Notes: generated by a model from the sequence alone, not told the origin. Numbered from the stretch's first letter, positions 52,398 through 62,877 are shown. The stretch is DNA of 64,000 nucleotides from Alloalcanivorax mobilis (GCF_002864685.1 NZ_NMQZ01000033.1:1-64000); one strand, 5' to 3'. Translations and numbers: made by a program.

Positions 52398-53156
52398 ATG
52401 GATCGTATTCTCTACACCGCCATGGGCGGCGCCAAACAAAGCCTGGACCAGCAGGCGGTGGTCAGCAACAACCTGGCCAACGCCTCCACCGCCGGCTTTC
52501 GTGCCCAGTTGCACGCGATGCGCGCGGTGCCGGTGCTCGGCGACGGCCTGCTGGCGACGCGCACCACGGTGATGGCGTCGACGCCGGGGGCGGATTTCAC
52601 CCCGGGCGCCATCGAAGCCACTGGCCGCGATCTGGACGTGGCGATTCAGGGCAACGGCTGGCTGGCGGTGCAGGGCGAAGATGGCTCGGAGGCCTACACC
52701 CGCCGTGGTGATCTGCAGGTTGATGGCAACGGCGTGCTCAACAGCGCCGGGCACCCGGTGATTGGCGAGGGCGGCCCGATCGTGGTGCCGTTGGGGGCGC
52801 AACTTTCGGTCGGCGCCGACGGCACGCTCAGCGCCATTGGCGCCGGTGAATCGCCGGACGCTCTGGTGGAAGTGGGCCGCTTGAAACTGGTCGATCCCGG
52901 CAACGCGACGTTACTGCGCGGTCAGGATGGTCTGTTCCGGGCGCCGCCCAACGCCGACGGCGACGCCACCCGGCTGGCCGCCGACGAAGCGGTGCGGGTG
53001 ATCTCCGGCGCGCTGGAGGGCAGCAACGTCAGCGCGGTGGAATCGATGGTGTCGATGATCGACGGCGCGCGCCGCTATGAAATGCAGATGAAAGTGATTC
53101 AGAGCGCGGACGAAAACGCGCAGCGGGCTGACAGCCTGCTGTCCATACAGGGTTAA
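52398..53156 (+). CDS. flgF: Flagellar proximal rod protein FlgF
   Basis: The 252-residue protein begins [20 protein letters not shown] and includes [16 protein letters not shown] and the C-terminal [20 protein letters not shown], both typical of FlgF. It lies between flgE and flgG. Confidence 0.95.
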   Translation: MDRILYTAMGGAKQSLDQQAVVSNNLANASTAGFRAQLHAMRAVPVLGDGLLATRTTVMASTPGADFTPGAIEATGRDLDVAIQGNGWLAVQGEDGSEAYTRRGDLQVDGNGVLNSAGHPVIGEGGPIVVPLGAQLSVGADGTLSAIGAGESPDALVEVGRLKLVDPGNATLLRGQDGLFRAPPNADGDATRLAADEAVRVISGALEGSNVSAVESMVSMIDGARRYEMQMKVIQSADENAQRADSLLSIQG

Positions 53157-53167
53157 AGGAGAACACC

Positions 53168-53950
53168 ATGATCCGATCACTGTGGACCGCCAAAACCGGT
53201 CTTGAATCGCAGCAGGTGAAGATGGACGTGATCGCCAACAACCTGGCGAACGTCAGCACCAACGGCTTTAAGAAATCGCGCGCCGTGTTCGAGGACCTGC
53301 TCTACCAGAACGTGCGCCAGCCGGGCAGCCAGAACGACATTCAGAATCGTCTGCCCTCGGGCATGCAGATCGGCACCGGGGTGCGCCCGGTGGCCACCGA
53401 ACGCCTGCACAGCAACGGCGGCCTGGAAAACACCGGCAACTCCCGGGACCTGGCCATCGACGGCAAAGGCTTTTTCCAGGTGCTGATGCCGGACGGCTCC
53501 ATTGCCTACACCCGCGACGGCAGCTTCCAACTGGATGAAAACGGCCAGATGGTGACCTCCAGTGGTTACCCGCTGGACCCGGCGGTGATCATCCCCGACA
53601 ACGCGCTGTCGGTGTCGATCGGCAAGGACGGCATCGTTTCGGTGACCCAGCCCGGCGACACCCAGAGCAACGAAGTGGGGCAACTGACGCTGTCCACCTT
53701 CGTCAATCCCGCCGGGCTGCAAAGCATTGGCGAGAACCTGTATCTGGAAACCAGCGCCTCGGGCATGCGCACCGAAAGCATGCCGGGCATGAACGGCGCC
53801 GGCCGTCTTTATCAGAACTACGTGGAGACCTCCAACGTCAACGTGGTTGAAGAGATGGTCAATATGATCCAGACCCAGCGTGCCTACGAGATCAACAGCA
53901 AGGCGGTGCAGACGTCTGACGAAATGCTCAGCCGGCTGACTCAGCTTTAA
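53168..53950 (+). CDS. flgG: Flagellar distal rod protein FlgG
   Basis: The 260-residue protein begins [20 protein letters not shown] and has [20 protein letters not shown] and [20 protein letters not shown], standard for FlgG. It forms the distal rod that passes through the P and L rings. Confidence 0.97.
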   Translation: MIRSLWTAKTGLESQQVKMDVIANNLANVSTNGFKKSRAVFEDLLYQNVRQPGSQNDIQNRLPSGMQIGTGVRPVATERLHSNGGLENTGNSRDLAIDGKGFFQVLMPDGSIAYTRDGSFQLDENGQMVTSSGYPLDPAVIIPDNALSVSIGKDGIVSVTQPGDTQSNEVGQLTLSTFVNPAGLQSIGENLYLETSASGMRTESMPGMNGAGRLYQNYVETSNVNVVEEMVNMIQTQRAYEINSKAVQTSDEMLSRLTQL

Positions 53951-53975
53951 GCGCCGGCGGCGGGAGCGTAAAGCG

Positions 53976-54656
53976 ATGGCGTGCAGGCTCAAACAAGCGT
54001 TGATCACGGTCACCGTGGCAATGGCGTTGCTGGCGGCCGGCTGCGCGCAATTGCCGCGCCCGTCGGTGGTCGGCGAGCAGGAAAAGGTGGAGATCGCGCA
54101 GCCGCCGCCGCTGCAACCGGACGGCTCGATCTTCCAGGCCAACCGGGGCTACCGGCCCCTGTTCGAGGACCGCCGCCCGCGCATGGTCGGTGATGTGCTG
54201 ACCATTATTCTTGATGAGCAGGTCAGCGCCAGCAAGAACTCGCAAAGCAACGCCACCCGTAGCGGCTCCAGCTCGCTGACGCCCACGGTGGTGCCCAAGG
54301 GGTTGGAAGACCTGAGCGACTACGGTTACGACCTGTCCGGCAACAACGATTTCGAAGGCGGCGGCGGCTCCCAGGCCAACAACACCTTCAGTGGCACCAT
54401 CACCGTGTCGATTTTGCAGGTGATGGCCAATGGCAACCTGCGGGTGCGCGGCGAGAAACAGATCGCCATCAACCAGGGCACCGAGTTTATCCGTTTTTCC
54501 GGCGTGGTCGATCCGCTCAACGTGGCCGGCGACAACTCGGTGCTCTCGACCCGGGTGGCCGATGCGCGCATAGAGTACGTCGGCGACGGTTACATTAATG
54601 AAGCGCAGACCATGGGCTGGTTGCAGCGCTTATTCCTGAATATTTCACCGTTCTGA
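53976..54656 (+). CDS. flgH: Flagellar L-ring lipoprotein FlgH
   Basis: The 226-residue protein has a lipoprotein signal (LLAAGC, cysteine about 23) and conserved [40 protein letters not shown] and SGVVDPLNV. It forms the outer-membrane L ring. Confidence 0.96.
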   Translation: MACRLKQALITVTVAMALLAAGCAQLPRPSVVGEQEKVEIAQPPPLQPDGSIFQANRGYRPLFEDRRPRMVGDVLTIILDEQVSASKNSQSNATRSGSSSLTPTVVPKGLEDLSDYGYDLSGNNDFEGGGGSQANNTFSGTITVSILQVMANGNLRVRGEKQIAINQGTEFIRFSGVVDPLNVAGDNSVLSTRVADARIEYVGDGYINEAQTMGWLQRLFLNISPF

Positions 54657-54669
54657 CGAGGGTGTCGCC

Positions 54670-55791
54670 GTGCGCACGGGAAGACCGCGATTGAAACCGC
54701 TGCTGAAAACCGCCGTCGTGCTGATGCTGCTGATGCAGGGGATGGCGCAGGCCGCGCCGTTGCGTGAACTGGCGGATTTTGCCGGGGTGCGCGACAACGT
54801 GCTGATCGGTTACGGCCTGGTGGTGGGGCTGGATGGTTCCGGCGATCAGACCATGCAGACGCCCTTCACCACCCAGTCGCTGACCAATATGTTTTCCCAG
54901 CTTGGCATCACCATTCCGCCCGGCACCAACATGCAGTTGCGCAACGTGGCGGCGGTGATGGTCACCGCCAATCTGCCGCCCTTCGCCCGTTCCGGGCAGC
55001 GCATCGACGTGGTCGCCTCGTCCATCGGCAACGCCCGCAGCCTGCGCGGCGGCACCCTGTTGATGACGCCGCTGAAGGGCGTTGACGGCGCCACCTACGC
55101 GGTTGCCCAGGGCAATCTTCTGGTCGGCGGCGTGGGCGCCGAAGCCGGCGGTTCCAGCGTGCAGATCAACCAACAGGCGGGCGGGCGCATCAGCAACGGC
55201 GCCCTGGTGGAAAGAGAGGTGCCGCTGGAACTGGGCAGCAACGGCGGTCAGCTTGAATTGCAATTGCGCGCCGCCGATTTCAACACCGCCCTGCGCGCGG
55301 TGCAGGCGATCAACGGTGAGTTCGGCCGCCCGGTGGCCGCCGCCCTGGATGGCCGCAGCATTCGCCTTCAGGGGCCGATTGATCCCAATCAGCGGGTGGC
55401 GTTCATGGCCCGGGTGGAGCGCATTAATGTGCTGCCCATGGAGGCGCCGGCGCGGGTGGTGATCAACGCGCGCACCGGCTCGGTGGTGCTGAACGGCCGC
55501 GTTACGCTGAAGCCGGCCGCCGTGGCCCACGGCAATCTGTCGGTGGTGATCGACACCCAGTATGGCGTCAGCCAGCCGTCGCCGTTCGGCCAGGGAGAAA
55601 CCGCCGTAGTGCCGGACAGCGACATCAGCATCAGCCAGGAACAGCGCGCGCTGCAGGTGGTGGAAGGCGCCGACCTGATGCAGGTGGTGGACGCGCTCAA
55701 TGCGCTCGGCGCCACGCCACAGGATCTGATGTCGATTCTGCAGGCGCTTAAAGCCGCCGGTTCCCTGCAAGCGGAGCTGGAGATCATCTGA
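54670..55791 (+). CDS. flgI: Flagellar P-ring protein FlgI
   Basis: The 373-residue protein has a signal peptide (cut after about AQAA) and the family sequences [20 protein letters not shown] and GTGDQT-like [14 protein letters not shown]. The start is GTG at 54670. It builds the P ring in peptidoglycan, with FlgA as chaperone. Its stop overlaps the flgJ start by one base. Confidence 0.96.
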   Translation: MRTGRPRLKPLLKTAVVLMLLMQGMAQAAPLRELADFAGVRDNVLIGYGLVVGLDGSGDQTMQTPFTTQSLTNMFSQLGITIPPGTNMQLRNVAAVMVTANLPPFARSGQRIDVVASSIGNARSLRGGTLLMTPLKGVDGATYAVAQGNLLVGGVGAEAGGSSVQINQQAGGRISNGALVEREVPLELGSNGGQLELQLRAADFNTALRAVQAINGEFGRPVAAALDGRSIRLQGPIDPNQRVAFMARVERINVLPMEAPARVVINARTGSVVLNGRVTLKPAAVAHGNLSVVIDTQYGVSQPSPFGQGETAVVPDSDISISQEQRALQVVEGADLMQVVDALNALGATPQDLMSILQALKAAGSLQAELEII

Positions 55792-56681
55792 TGAGCGTGG
55801 ATTCCCTGAGCGGCCATTTCGCCCTCGATCTCAAGGGCCTGGAGCGGATCAAACACAGCGCCGCGCGCGACCCGCAAAGCCAGTTGAAAACCGCCGCCAA
55901 TCAGTTCGAGGCGCTGTTTTTGCAGCGCATGCTGAAAAGCATGCGCGACGCGATGCCGAAATCCGATCTCAACGACAGCTCACAGATGCAGTTCTACCAA
56001 TCCATGTTCGACCAGCAGATGGCCCAGCATCTGGCCGGTAAGGGCTTTGGGCTGGCGCAGCAATTGATCGGCCAGCTTTCCGGCGATGCCCCGGCCGCCG
56101 GCCAGCATGAGATTCCGCGCGCGTCTCCACAGGCGCTGTACGGCGCGGTGCCGGCGGCCGGCGCGGTCACGGTGACGGCCGGCGCTCGTGCCGGCGGTGC
56201 CGAGCCCGAGCGCTTCATCTCCCAACTGGCCGGCCCGGCGCGCGCCGCCAGCCGCCGCTCCGGCGTGCCGGCTGAGCTGATTCTTGCCCAAGCAGCGCTG
56301 GAAACCGGCTGGGGCCGCCGGGAAATCACCACCGCCGACGGCGGCAACAGCCATAACCTGTTCGGCATCAAAGCCACCGGCGGCTGGGCCGGCGCCAGCA
56401 CCGAGGCGGCCACCCATGAATACGTCGCCGGCGAACGGACCCCGGCCCGTGAACGCTTCCGTGTATACCGCTCCTACGACGAGGCGTTCGCCGACCACGC
56501 CCGCCTGCTGGGAGAAAACCCCCGCTACGCCGGCGTGGTCAACGCGGACTCCCCGCAACAGGCGGCGGTGGCCTTGCAACAGGGCGGCTACGCCACCGAC
56601 CCCGCCTACGCCAGCAAGCTGATCGCGGTGATGGAACGCATCGGGCCGCTGTCGGGTGAGGTGCTGGCGATGGGGCGGTAA
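55791..56681 (+). CDS. flgJ: Flagellar rod cap and muramidase FlgJ
   Basis: The 296-residue protein has an N-terminal rod-cap domain (FEALFLQRMLKSMRDAMPKS) and a C-terminal glucosaminidase domain with the catalytic glutamate in ELILAQAALETGWGRRE and NLFGIKATGGW. It helps rod export and cuts peptidoglycan to let the rod through. Both domains are complete. Confidence 0.96.
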   Translation: MSVDSLSGHFALDLKGLERIKHSAARDPQSQLKTAANQFEALFLQRMLKSMRDAMPKSDLNDSSQMQFYQSMFDQQMAQHLAGKGFGLAQQLIGQLSGDAPAAGQHEIPRASPQALYGAVPAAGAVTVTAGARAGGAEPERFISQLAGPARAASRRSGVPAELILAQAALETGWGRREITTADGGNSHNLFGIKATGGWAGASTEAATHEYVAGERTPARERFRVYRSYDEAFADHARLLGENPRYAGVVNADSPQQAAVALQQGGYATDPAYASKLIAVMERIGPLSGEVLAMGR

Positions 56682-56721
56682 AGAGGGTGTTCGGTTTCGC
56701 GTCCAGCGTTTCAGGAAGGTT

Positions 56722-56840
56722 CCCTCTCCCCTTGTGGGAGAGGGACAGGGAGAGGGGGTGACGAGATTTCAATGCCTTGCCGAGCCTTACCGTGATCCCC
56801 CTCTCCCCAACCCCTCTCCCGCGAGGGGAGAGGGGCTTTT
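56722..56840. repeat. Paired GGGAGAGGG-type palindromes upstream of flgK
   Basis: Two palindromes related to those at 33346-33491 but in reverse order: 56722-56759 (CCCTCTCCCC facing GGGAGAGGG) and 56796-56840 (CCCCTCTCCC facing GGGGAGAGGGG, then CTTTT). The second may terminate flgB-flgJ transcripts, 7 bp before the sigma-28 promoter of flgK. Confidence 0.8.
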
Positions 56841-56847
56841 AAAACCT

Positions 56848-56874
56848 TAAAGATCATAGCGTCGCCGCCGATAA
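56848..56874 (+). promoter_or_regulatory. Sigma-28 (FliA) promoter of flgK
   Basis: TAAAGATC (56848-56855), eleven bases, then GCCGATAA (56867-56874) match the FliA consensus closely. It lies 27 bp upstream of the flgK ATG, placing flgK-flgL in the late flagellar class. Confidence 0.9.
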
Positions 56875-56901
56875 AGCGAACAAGCAACAGGGAACGCCGA
56901 G

Positions 56902-58521
56902 ATGAGCATTTTTTCCACCGGGCTGAGCGGACTGAACGCGGCGCAGAACGCGCTGAACACCACCAGCAACAACATCAGTAACGTCTACACCCCCGGCTAC
57001 AACCGGGAGTTGATCATGCTGGGCGAAAACAGCGTGGGCGGTGGCGTTAAGGTGAACGACATCCAGCGCCAGTTTGATCGCTACGTGGCCGGCCAGCTCA
57101 ACCAGGCCAACAGCAAGACCAGCGCTTTGAACACCTACCAGGTTCAGATCAGCCAGATCGACAACCTGCTTGCCGATCAGAACGCCGGCCTGGCGCCGTT
57201 GATGCAGAATTTCTTCTCGTCCCTGGAAGACCTCGCCGCCACGCCCTCCGATCCGGCCGCCCGCGAAGGTGTGATGGGCTCGGCGGATACCCTCACCGCC
57301 CAGTTCCGCGCCTTCGACAGCTACCTGAACGACATGGACGCGGGCATTAACGGTCAGCTCCGCGACGAAGTCACCCAGATCAATAACACCGCCAATCAGA
57401 TCGCCTCGCTCAATAAGGAAATCGCGCTCGCCAAGGCCAAACAGGGGGAAGCCCCCAACAGCCTGCTCAACCAGCGTGATCAACTGGTGGCGGACCTGAG
57501 CCAGCGCCTGGACGTGTCGCTCACCGTGCAGGGCAACGGCACCTACAACCTGTCCATCGGCAATGGCCAGCCGCTGGTGGCCGGCACCCGCAGTTTTGGG
57601 CTGGAAGCGATGACCTCGGCGGCGGACCCGAGCCGCACGGTGATTGGCTACAACGATTCCGCCGGCAACCTGGTGGAATTGAAAGACGATAAGCTCACCG
57701 GCGGTTCCCTGGGCGGGCTGTTGACGTTCCGCTCGGAAACCCTGGACACCACCCGCAATCAGATCGGCCAGCTGGCCGCCTCGTTCGCGCTGGCGTTCAA
57801 CCAGCAGCACCAGGCCGGCGTGGACCTGAACGGCGAGGCCGGCGAGGCGATGTTTTCGCTCGGCCAGCCGCGTGCCTTCAGCAACGCCAACAACGATGGC
57901 GGCGCCTCGCTCGGGGCGGTGTTCGGCGATGCCAGCCAGCTCACCAGCAGCGATTTCGATTTGCAGGTGAGCAACGCCGCCGCCGGCGAATTCGAGATCA
58001 CCCGCCGCGACACCGGCGAGACGTTTACCGCCACCCTGGACGGCAACGACCAGCTGGCCTTCGGTGGCGTGGTGGTGACCGTGGCCGACCGCGCCGCGCT
58101 CGCCGACGGTGACCGCTTCCAGGTGCAGCCCACCCGCGCCGCCGCCGCCGACATGCGCAACCTGATTGAGGACGCCGATGAGCTGGCCGCCGGCGCCTCG
58201 GCGGGCAGCGGCGACAACGAAAACGCCCTGTTGCTGCAGGAATTGCAGAACAAAAGCCTGGTGGGCGGCAGCGCCACTTTCAATCAATCCTATGCGTCGA
58301 TCGTCGGTTCGGTGGGCAACCGCACCAACATCGTACAGGTGAATCTGGAAGCGCAGCAGGGGCTCAGCGAGCAGCTTACCGCCGTGCAGCAGTCCGAATC
58401 CGGGGTCAACCTGGACGAAGAAGCCGCCAACCTGATCCGCTATCAACAGTATTACCAGGCCAATGCCAAAGTGATTCAGACCGGCATTACCGTGATCGAC
58501 TCCCTGCTCGGGCTGCGCTAA
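56902..58521 (+). CDS. flgK: Flagellar hook-filament junction protein FlgK
   Basis: The 539-residue protein has conserved ends: MSIFSTGLSGLNAAQNALNT with NNISNVYTPGYNRE, and NLDEEAANLIRYQQYYQANA. It joins hook and filament and is carried by FlgN. Its own sigma-28 promoter shows late expression. Confidence 0.96.
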   Translation: MSIFSTGLSGLNAAQNALNTTSNNISNVYTPGYNRELIMLGENSVGGGVKVNDIQRQFDRYVAGQLNQANSKTSALNTYQVQISQIDNLLADQNAGLAPLMQNFFSSLEDLAATPSDPAAREGVMGSADTLTAQFRAFDSYLNDMDAGINGQLRDEVTQINNTANQIASLNKEIALAKAKQGEAPNSLLNQRDQLVADLSQRLDVSLTVQGNGTYNLSIGNGQPLVAGTRSFGLEAMTSAADPSRTVIGYNDSAGNLVELKDDKLTGGSLGGLLTFRSETLDTTRNQIGQLAASFALAFNQQHQAGVDLNGEAGEAMFSLGQPRAFSNANNDGGASLGAVFGDASQLTSSDFDLQVSNAAAGEFEITRRDTGETFTATLDGNDQLAFGGVVVTVADRAALADGDRFQVQPTRAAAADMRNLIEDADELAAGASAGSGDNENALLLQELQNKSLVGGSATFNQSYASIVGSVGNRTNIVQVNLEAQQGLSEQLTAVQQSESGVNLDEEAANLIRYQQYYQANAKVIQTGITVIDSLLGLR

Positions 58522-58566
58522 CGCGCCGCCGGGCAAGCACCGCACAAGCACAACCGAGGACCGCCC

Positions 58567-59763
58567 ATGCGCATCAGCACCCTGACCATGTATGACCAGA
58601 GTGTCTCGTCCATGAACCGCCAGCAGAGCGACTTCATGCACGTCAGCCAGCAGATCGCCACGGGCCGCCGGGTGGTCAACCCGTCCGACGATCCGCAGGC
58701 CGCGTCCCGGGCGGTGCAGGTGGCGCAATCCCAGGCGGTCACTCAGCAGTACAGCGACGCGCGGGTGTCCGCCCGCAACGCCTTGTCCCAGGAAGAAAGT
58801 GTGCTGAACAGCGTCAGCGACGCCATCACCAGTGCCAAAACCCTGATGCTGCAAGCCGCCAGCGACACCCTCAGCGACGCCGACCGCGCCTCCGTGGCCA
58901 GCGAGCTGCGTGGCATCTACGAAACCGTGATCGGCCAGGCCAACGCCACCGATGGCAACGGCCGCTACCTGTTCGGTGGCTACCAGGATTCCAGCGAGCC
59001 GTTCGTGCGCGCCGCCGACGGCAGCGTCGAGTACGTTGGCGACAGCAAGGTTCGCGAGCAACGCATCGATGCCTCGCGGCTGATGCCGGTGGCCGACAAC
59101 GGCGCCGATATTTTCCAAAGCGTGCCCGGCGGCGCCGGCTATGCCGCCCAGGCGGACGGTGGCAATCAGGGCAGCGTTACCTTCAAGGGCCCGGCGGTCG
59201 CCGACGTCAATGACCCGGCCTACGGCCAGGACTTCGAAATCACCTTCGCGGTGGACGGCGAGAACGTCACCTACTCGGTCAACGGCGGCGACCCGGAAGT
59301 GTATGAAGAGGGCGCCACGGTGCGCTTTGGCGGGCTCTCCATGACGCTCACCGGCGCCCCCGCGGACGGCGACGGCATCGAGGTGGCCAAGGCCGCCAAC
59401 CTCAACACCGACCTGTTCAAGACGTTCGAAAAAGCCCTGGCCGTGCTGGAAAACCCGGCCACCACCGACAACCAGAAAGCGACCCGGCAGAACACCATCA
59501 ACGAAGCCCTGCGCGAGTTCGACAACAGCCTCGACAACGTGCTCACCACCCGCGCCTCGGTGGGCGCGCGCCTCAACGAACTGGACGTGGTCGACTCGGT
59601 CGCTGGCAACCGCCAGACCAACTACGAGCAGACCCTGTCCGATCTGGTGGATCTGGACTACTACGCCGCCATCTCCGAATACACCCTGCGTCAGGTGGGC
59701 CTGCAAGCCGCGCAGCAGGCGTTTGTTGATATCAAGGGCATGAGCCTGTTTGATCGGTTGTAG
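58567..59763 (+). CDS. flgL: Flagellar hook-filament junction protein FlgL
   Basis: The 398-residue protein has the flagellin-like N-terminus (MRISTLTMYDQSVSSMNRQQ, then GRRVVNPSDDPQAASRAVQV) and the C-terminal LSDLVDLDYYAAISEYTLRQ. It follows flgK by 45 bp and shares its promoter. A heptamer array begins 8 bp after the stop. Confidence 0.96.
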   Translation: MRISTLTMYDQSVSSMNRQQSDFMHVSQQIATGRRVVNPSDDPQAASRAVQVAQSQAVTQQYSDARVSARNALSQEESVLNSVSDAITSAKTLMLQAASDTLSDADRASVASELRGIYETVIGQANATDGNGRYLFGGYQDSSEPFVRAADGSVEYVGDSKVREQRIDASRLMPVADNGADIFQSVPGGAGYAAQADGGNQGSVTFKGPAVADVNDPAYGQDFEITFAVDGENVTYSVNGGDPEVYEEGATVRFGGLSMTLTGAPADGDGIEVAKAANLNTDLFKTFEKALAVLENPATTDNQKATRQNTINEALREFDNSLDNVLTTRASVGARLNELDVVDSVAGNRQTNYEQTLSDLVDLDYYAAISEYTLRQVGLQAAQQAFVDIKGMSLFDRL

Positions 59764-59771
59764 GGGGCGCC

Positions 59772-59806
59772 GGACGCCGGACGCCGGACGCCGGACGCCG
59801 GACGCT
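59772..59806. repeat. Heptamer arm (GGACGCC type) downstream of flgL
   Basis: Four perfect GGACGCC units and one GGACGCT (59772-59806), followed by AAGATCAAACCCGTCGCTGG, a core piece also present inverted near 40860-40880. No facing arm is seen before the DUF1090 gene. Same heptamer as the argJ-mutT element. Confidence 0.88.
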
Positions 59807-59908
59807 AAGATCAAACCCGTCGCTGGCTGGGCGGGGCGCTGTTGCCCCGCACCGGCCTGGCATCCTGTATTGTGCTCCCTGAACCGTGTCAAAACAGGGA
59901 GTGAGGTT

Positions 59909-60298
59909 ATGCGTAGCGTGAGAATCGGTCTGATGGGTGCCGTCATGATATCGGTCTTGATGGCGGGCGGCGCCCAGGCCGAGCCCTTGAGCGGTTGCGC
60001 GGCCAAGCAGGCGGAGATCGAAACGAATCTGGCTCAAGCGCGCTCGGAAGGCCGTAAGGGGCAGATCCGAGGCTTGGAAAAGGCGCTTAAGGAACATCGC
60101 GAGCACTGCACCGACGACGGGCTGCGCCAGGAGCGCGAAGAGGCCGTGCAGCAGGCCCGTGAAGAACTTCGCGAACGGCAACAGGATCTGCGCGAAGCTC
60201 GCGTCAAAGGCGATCAAAGCAAAATCCGCCGGCGCGAACAGAAACTGGCCGAATCGCAGCGGGAACTGGAGCAAGCCTTGGAGGCTTTGCGGCAGTAG
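59909..60298 (+). CDS. DUF1090 (YqjC-like) small periplasmic protein
   Basis: The 129-residue protein has a signal peptide (cut after AQA, about residue 24) and a highly charged helical body with two cysteines (LSGCAAKQAEIE, REHCTDDGLRQ), matching DUF1090. E. coli YqjC is a relative of unknown function. GGAGTGAGG precedes ATG 59909; the frame upstream to 59750 runs through the heptamer repeats and is not counted. Confidence 0.88.
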   Translation: MRSVRIGLMGAVMISVLMAGGAQAEPLSGCAAKQAEIETNLAQARSEGRKGQIRGLEKALKEHREHCTDDGLRQEREEAVQQAREELRERQQDLREARVKGDQSKIRRREQKLAESQRELEQALEALRQ

Positions 60299-60343
60299 CC
60301 ATCCTGGCTCGCGCAGGAACAGATCGTGCGGCGACGTCTTTTT

Positions 60344-60429
60344 GTGGGAGCGGTCGCTGACCGCGAATCGGCTTTGCCAGGCCGTCCTCGCCTTTCAGGC
60401 TCGGTTCGCGGTCGAGGACCGCTCCCACA
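60344..60429. repeat. REP palindrome between DUF1090 and fliR
   Basis: TGTGGGAGCGGTC (60344-60356) faces GACCGCTCCCACA (60417-60429) around a GC-rich core containing CGCCTTTCAGGCTCGGTTCG. It is the reverse-oriented relative of the three palindromes at 45431-45842. It lies between convergent genes and may act as terminator. Confidence 0.85.
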
Positions 60430-60466
60430 GCGGCGTTGTAGCGGGCTTTGTGCCAGTGTGGTGTGC

Positions 60467-61255
60467 CTACACCGGCGCCATGGTTTCCACCAGCGCGCGC
60501 AGGAACGCCAGGCCATCGCCGAACAGACCCTGCAAAAAACGCCCGAAGTCGGTCATCAGCACCATCAGCAGGAAAATGCCCACCGTCAGCGAAGTAGGAA
60601 AGCCCACCGAGAACACGGTGAGCTGGGGCGCGGAGCGGTTGAGGATGCCCAGCGTCAGGTTGATGATCAGCAACGCGGCGACCAGGGGCAGCGCCAGCAG
60701 CAGGCCGGAGACGAAGATGGTGCCGCCGTAGCGCACCAGCATCTCAAAGGCACCGGCGTTCAGGCCGCCGAGGCCGATGGGCAGAGTCTGGAAGCTGCTC
60801 GCCAGGGTGTCGATCACCACCAGATGGCCGTTCACCGCCAAGAACATCAGCAGCGTGATCATGTAGAAAAGCCGCGAAAGAATCATCGTGTTGGCGCCGG
60901 TATCGGGCGAGAAGAAGGTGGCAAACGCCAGCCCCATTTGCAGGCCGATGTATTCGCCGGCGGCCTGCACGGCGGTCAGCATCACGCGCAGGCTCAACCC
61001 CATGGCCACGCCCACCAGCACCTGTTCCACCATGATCCCCAGCCCCGCCCAGGACAACACCGGCACCGCCGGCAGCGGTGGCAAAGTGGGGGCGATCACC
61101 AGGCACAGCATGAAAGCGAACGCCACCTTGACCTGGCGCGGCACACTGTTGTGGCCCAGCACCGGGGCGGCGGCGAGGAAGGCGGTCAGGCGGGTGAACG
61201 GCCACAGGAACATCACCAGCCAGGCGTGCAACTGGGCGAAGTCCACCTGCAACAC
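60467..61255 (-). CDS. fliR: Flagellar export gate protein FliR
   Basis: The 262-residue protein has about six membrane segments and family sequences FLWPFTRLTAFLAAAPVLGH, VGVAMGLSLRVMLTAVQAAG and GEYIGLQMGLAFATFFSPDT. FliR, FliQ and FliP form the export gate in the basal body. It follows fliQ by 2 bp. Confidence 0.95.
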   Translation of the reverse strand: MLQVDFAQLHAWLVMFLWPFTRLTAFLAAAPVLGHNSVPRQVKVAFAFMLCLVIAPTLPPLPAVPVLSWAGLGIMVEQVLVGVAMGLSLRVMLTAVQAAGEYIGLQMGLAFATFFSPDTGANTMILSRLFYMITLLMFLAVNGHLVVIDTLASSFQTLPIGLGGLNAGAFEMLVRYGGTIFVSGLLLALPLVAALLIINLTLGILNRSAPQLTVFSVGFPTSLTVGIFLLMVLMTDFGRFLQGLFGDGLAFLRALVETMAPV

Positions 61256-61257
61256 GG

Positions 61258-61527
61258 TCAGGACACCAGCAGCGGAATGTTCTGGAACAACTCGCGGGTA
61301 AAGTCGGTGATCAAGCCGAGCAGCCAGGGCCCGCTGATCACCAGCACCGCGAACACCGCGAGAATTTTGGGGATGAACGACAGCGTCATTTCATTGATCT
61401 GCGTGGCCGCCTGGAACAGGCTCACCAACAACCCCACCGCCAACGCCGTCAACAACAACGGCGCCGCCAGTAGCAGCGTCACCACCATCGCCTGATAGGC
61501 CATGCTCATTACTGTTTCTGGGGACAT
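61258..61527 (-). CDS. fliQ: Flagellar export gate protein FliQ
   Basis: The 89-residue protein has two membrane hairpin segments and the motif LVSLFQAATQINEMTLSFIP, as in FliQ. ATG 61527 fits; a frame extending to 61629 is repeat sequence. The gap to fliP contains a heptamer element, which is unusual for this tightly packed operon. Confidence 0.95.
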   Translation of the reverse strand: MSPETVMSMAYQAMVVTLLLAAPLLLTALAVGLLVSLFQAATQINEMTLSFIPKILAVFAVLVISGPWLLGLITDFTRELFQNIPLLVS

Positions 61528-61543
61528 AAAAGCCTCTTCGAGG

Positions 61544-61681
61544 AGTTGAAAGTTAAAAGTTAAAAGTTGAAAGACAAAGAGGCCGTGCTTTCCGGGGAGC
61601 CCCACGCTGTAGACGCGGGCACGACACAAGCCGCCACATTGCCCTTCATCGCGTTCAACTTTTCACTTTCAACTTTCAACT
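61544..61681. repeat. Heptamer inverted-arm element (AGTTGAA / TTCAACT type) between fliP and fliQ
   Basis: The left arm has four units (AGTTGAA, AGTTAAA, AGTTAAA, AGTTGAA; 61544-61571). The right arm has four (TTCAACT, TTTCACT, TTCAACT, TTCAACT; 61654-61681). The arms are inverted and of equal number, around an 82-bp core. It fills most of the 163-bp gap. Confidence 0.92.
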
Positions 61682-61690
61682 TCTTTCCGC

Positions 61691-62446
61691 TCATGTATAA
61701 AAACTCTGCGCCAGCGATCCGATGATCAACTGCCAGCCATCCACCAACACAAACAGCATCAGTTTAAAGGGCAGCGAGATGGTGGCTGGGGGCACCATCA
61801 TCATGCCCAGCGCCATCAGCACGCTGGCGACCACCAGATCGATGACCAGGAAGGGCACGAAGATGGTGAAGCCGATCTGGAAGGCGGTTTTCAGTTCGCT
61901 GGTCACATACGCGGGGATCAACACACGGATTGGCAGATCCTCCGGGCCTTGCAGATTGTCGAGCTTGGCCAGGCGGGTGAACAGGGCGATGTCCGGTTCG
62001 CGGGTTTGCGCGAGCATGAATTCACGGAACGGTTCGGCGCCGCGCACAATGAATTGATCGAAGCCGATCTCGTCGTTGGAGAGCGGCTGCCAGGCCTGTT
62101 CGTAGACCCGGTCGAACACCGGCGCCATGATAAAAAACGTCAGGAACAGGGTGAGCCCGAGCAGCACCTGGTTGGGCGGCGCCGATTGCGTGCCCATGGC
62201 GGTGCGCAGCAGGCCGAGCACGATGATAATGCGCGTGAAGCAGGTCATCATCAGCAGCACGGCGGGCAGGAACGCCAGGCTGCTGAGCAGCAACAGGGTT
62301 TGCAGCTGAATCGACCATTGCTGGCCGCCGTCGGCGGTGGGCGTGGTGGTGAGGCCCGGCAGGGTGGCCTGGGCGGCGGCCAGGCCGGGCAGGGCGGCCA
62401 GCACCAGCAGCGTGAGCATTCCGGCCAGCGGCCACCGCCTGATCAC
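61691..62446 (-). CDS. fliP: Flagellar export gate protein FliP
   Basis: The 251-residue protein has a signal peptide, then FliP sequences [40 protein letters not shown] and [21 protein letters not shown] chose GTG 62446, which overlaps the fliO stop as GTGA and yields the normal length and signal peptide. The next ATG is at 62419. Confidence 0.95.
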   Translation of the reverse strand: MIRRWPLAGMLTLLVLAALPGLAAAQATLPGLTTTPTADGGQQWSIQLQTLLLLSSLAFLPAVLLMMTCFTRIIIVLGLLRTAMGTQSAPPNQVLLGLTLFLTFFIMAPVFDRVYEQAWQPLSNDEIGFDQFIVRGAEPFREFMLAQTREPDIALFTRLAKLDNLQGPEDLPIRVLIPAYVTSELKTAFQIGFTIFVPFLVIDLVVASVLMALGMMMVPPATISLPFKLMLFVLVDGWQLIIGSLAQSFYT

Positions 62447-62877
62447 GGTGCGTTGTCCTTGCCACCGAAGCGCGTGCGGGCGTTGTGTTTCAACGCCTGG
62501 GCGAAGCGCGCCGCGAAGCCGCCGGCGTCGGTTTGGGTTTCGTCGCGGTTGGCCGAGGGGGGCGCTGGCGGGGCCGGGCGCTCGTGCAGTTTGCTGACCT
62601 GACCGTTGCCCACGCCCAGCACCAGCCAGGTGTCTTCCAGTTCGACGATCACCACCCGTTCCTTGGCGCCCACGGCGCGGCTGGCGATCACCTTCAAATG
62701 CTGGCCAGCGTTGGCCTGGCCCGGTGTCAGGCGGCGCACCAGCCAGGCGCACAGCACGATCAGCCCGACCACCAGCAATAACGCGAAGGCGGTTTTTCCC
62801 AGCGCCGCCATGCCCAGCAGGGCGTCGCTGCCACTGGTCACGGCGTGGGCCTGGGCGGATGCGCCGGCGTCGTTCAT
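62443..62877 (-). CDS. fliO: Flagellar protein FliO
   Basis: The 144-residue protein has one membrane segment (about 30-47), followed by the FliO motif [20 protein letters not shown] and [15 protein letters not shown]. It assists FliP assembly. It is coupled to fliN upstream (4-bp overlap) and fliP downstream. Confidence 0.92.
   Translation of the reverse strand: MNDAGASAQAHAVTSGSDALLGMAALGKTAFALLLVVGLIVLCAWLVRRLTPGQANAGQHLKVIASRAVGAKERVVIVELEDTWLVLGVGNGQVSKLHERPAPPAPPSANRDETQTDAGGFAARFAQALKHNARTRFGGKDNAP

Noticed and set aside
56854-60006. 1050-codon antisense frame over flgK and flgL
   Set aside because: Antisense to two well-supported flagellar genes; composition artefact.
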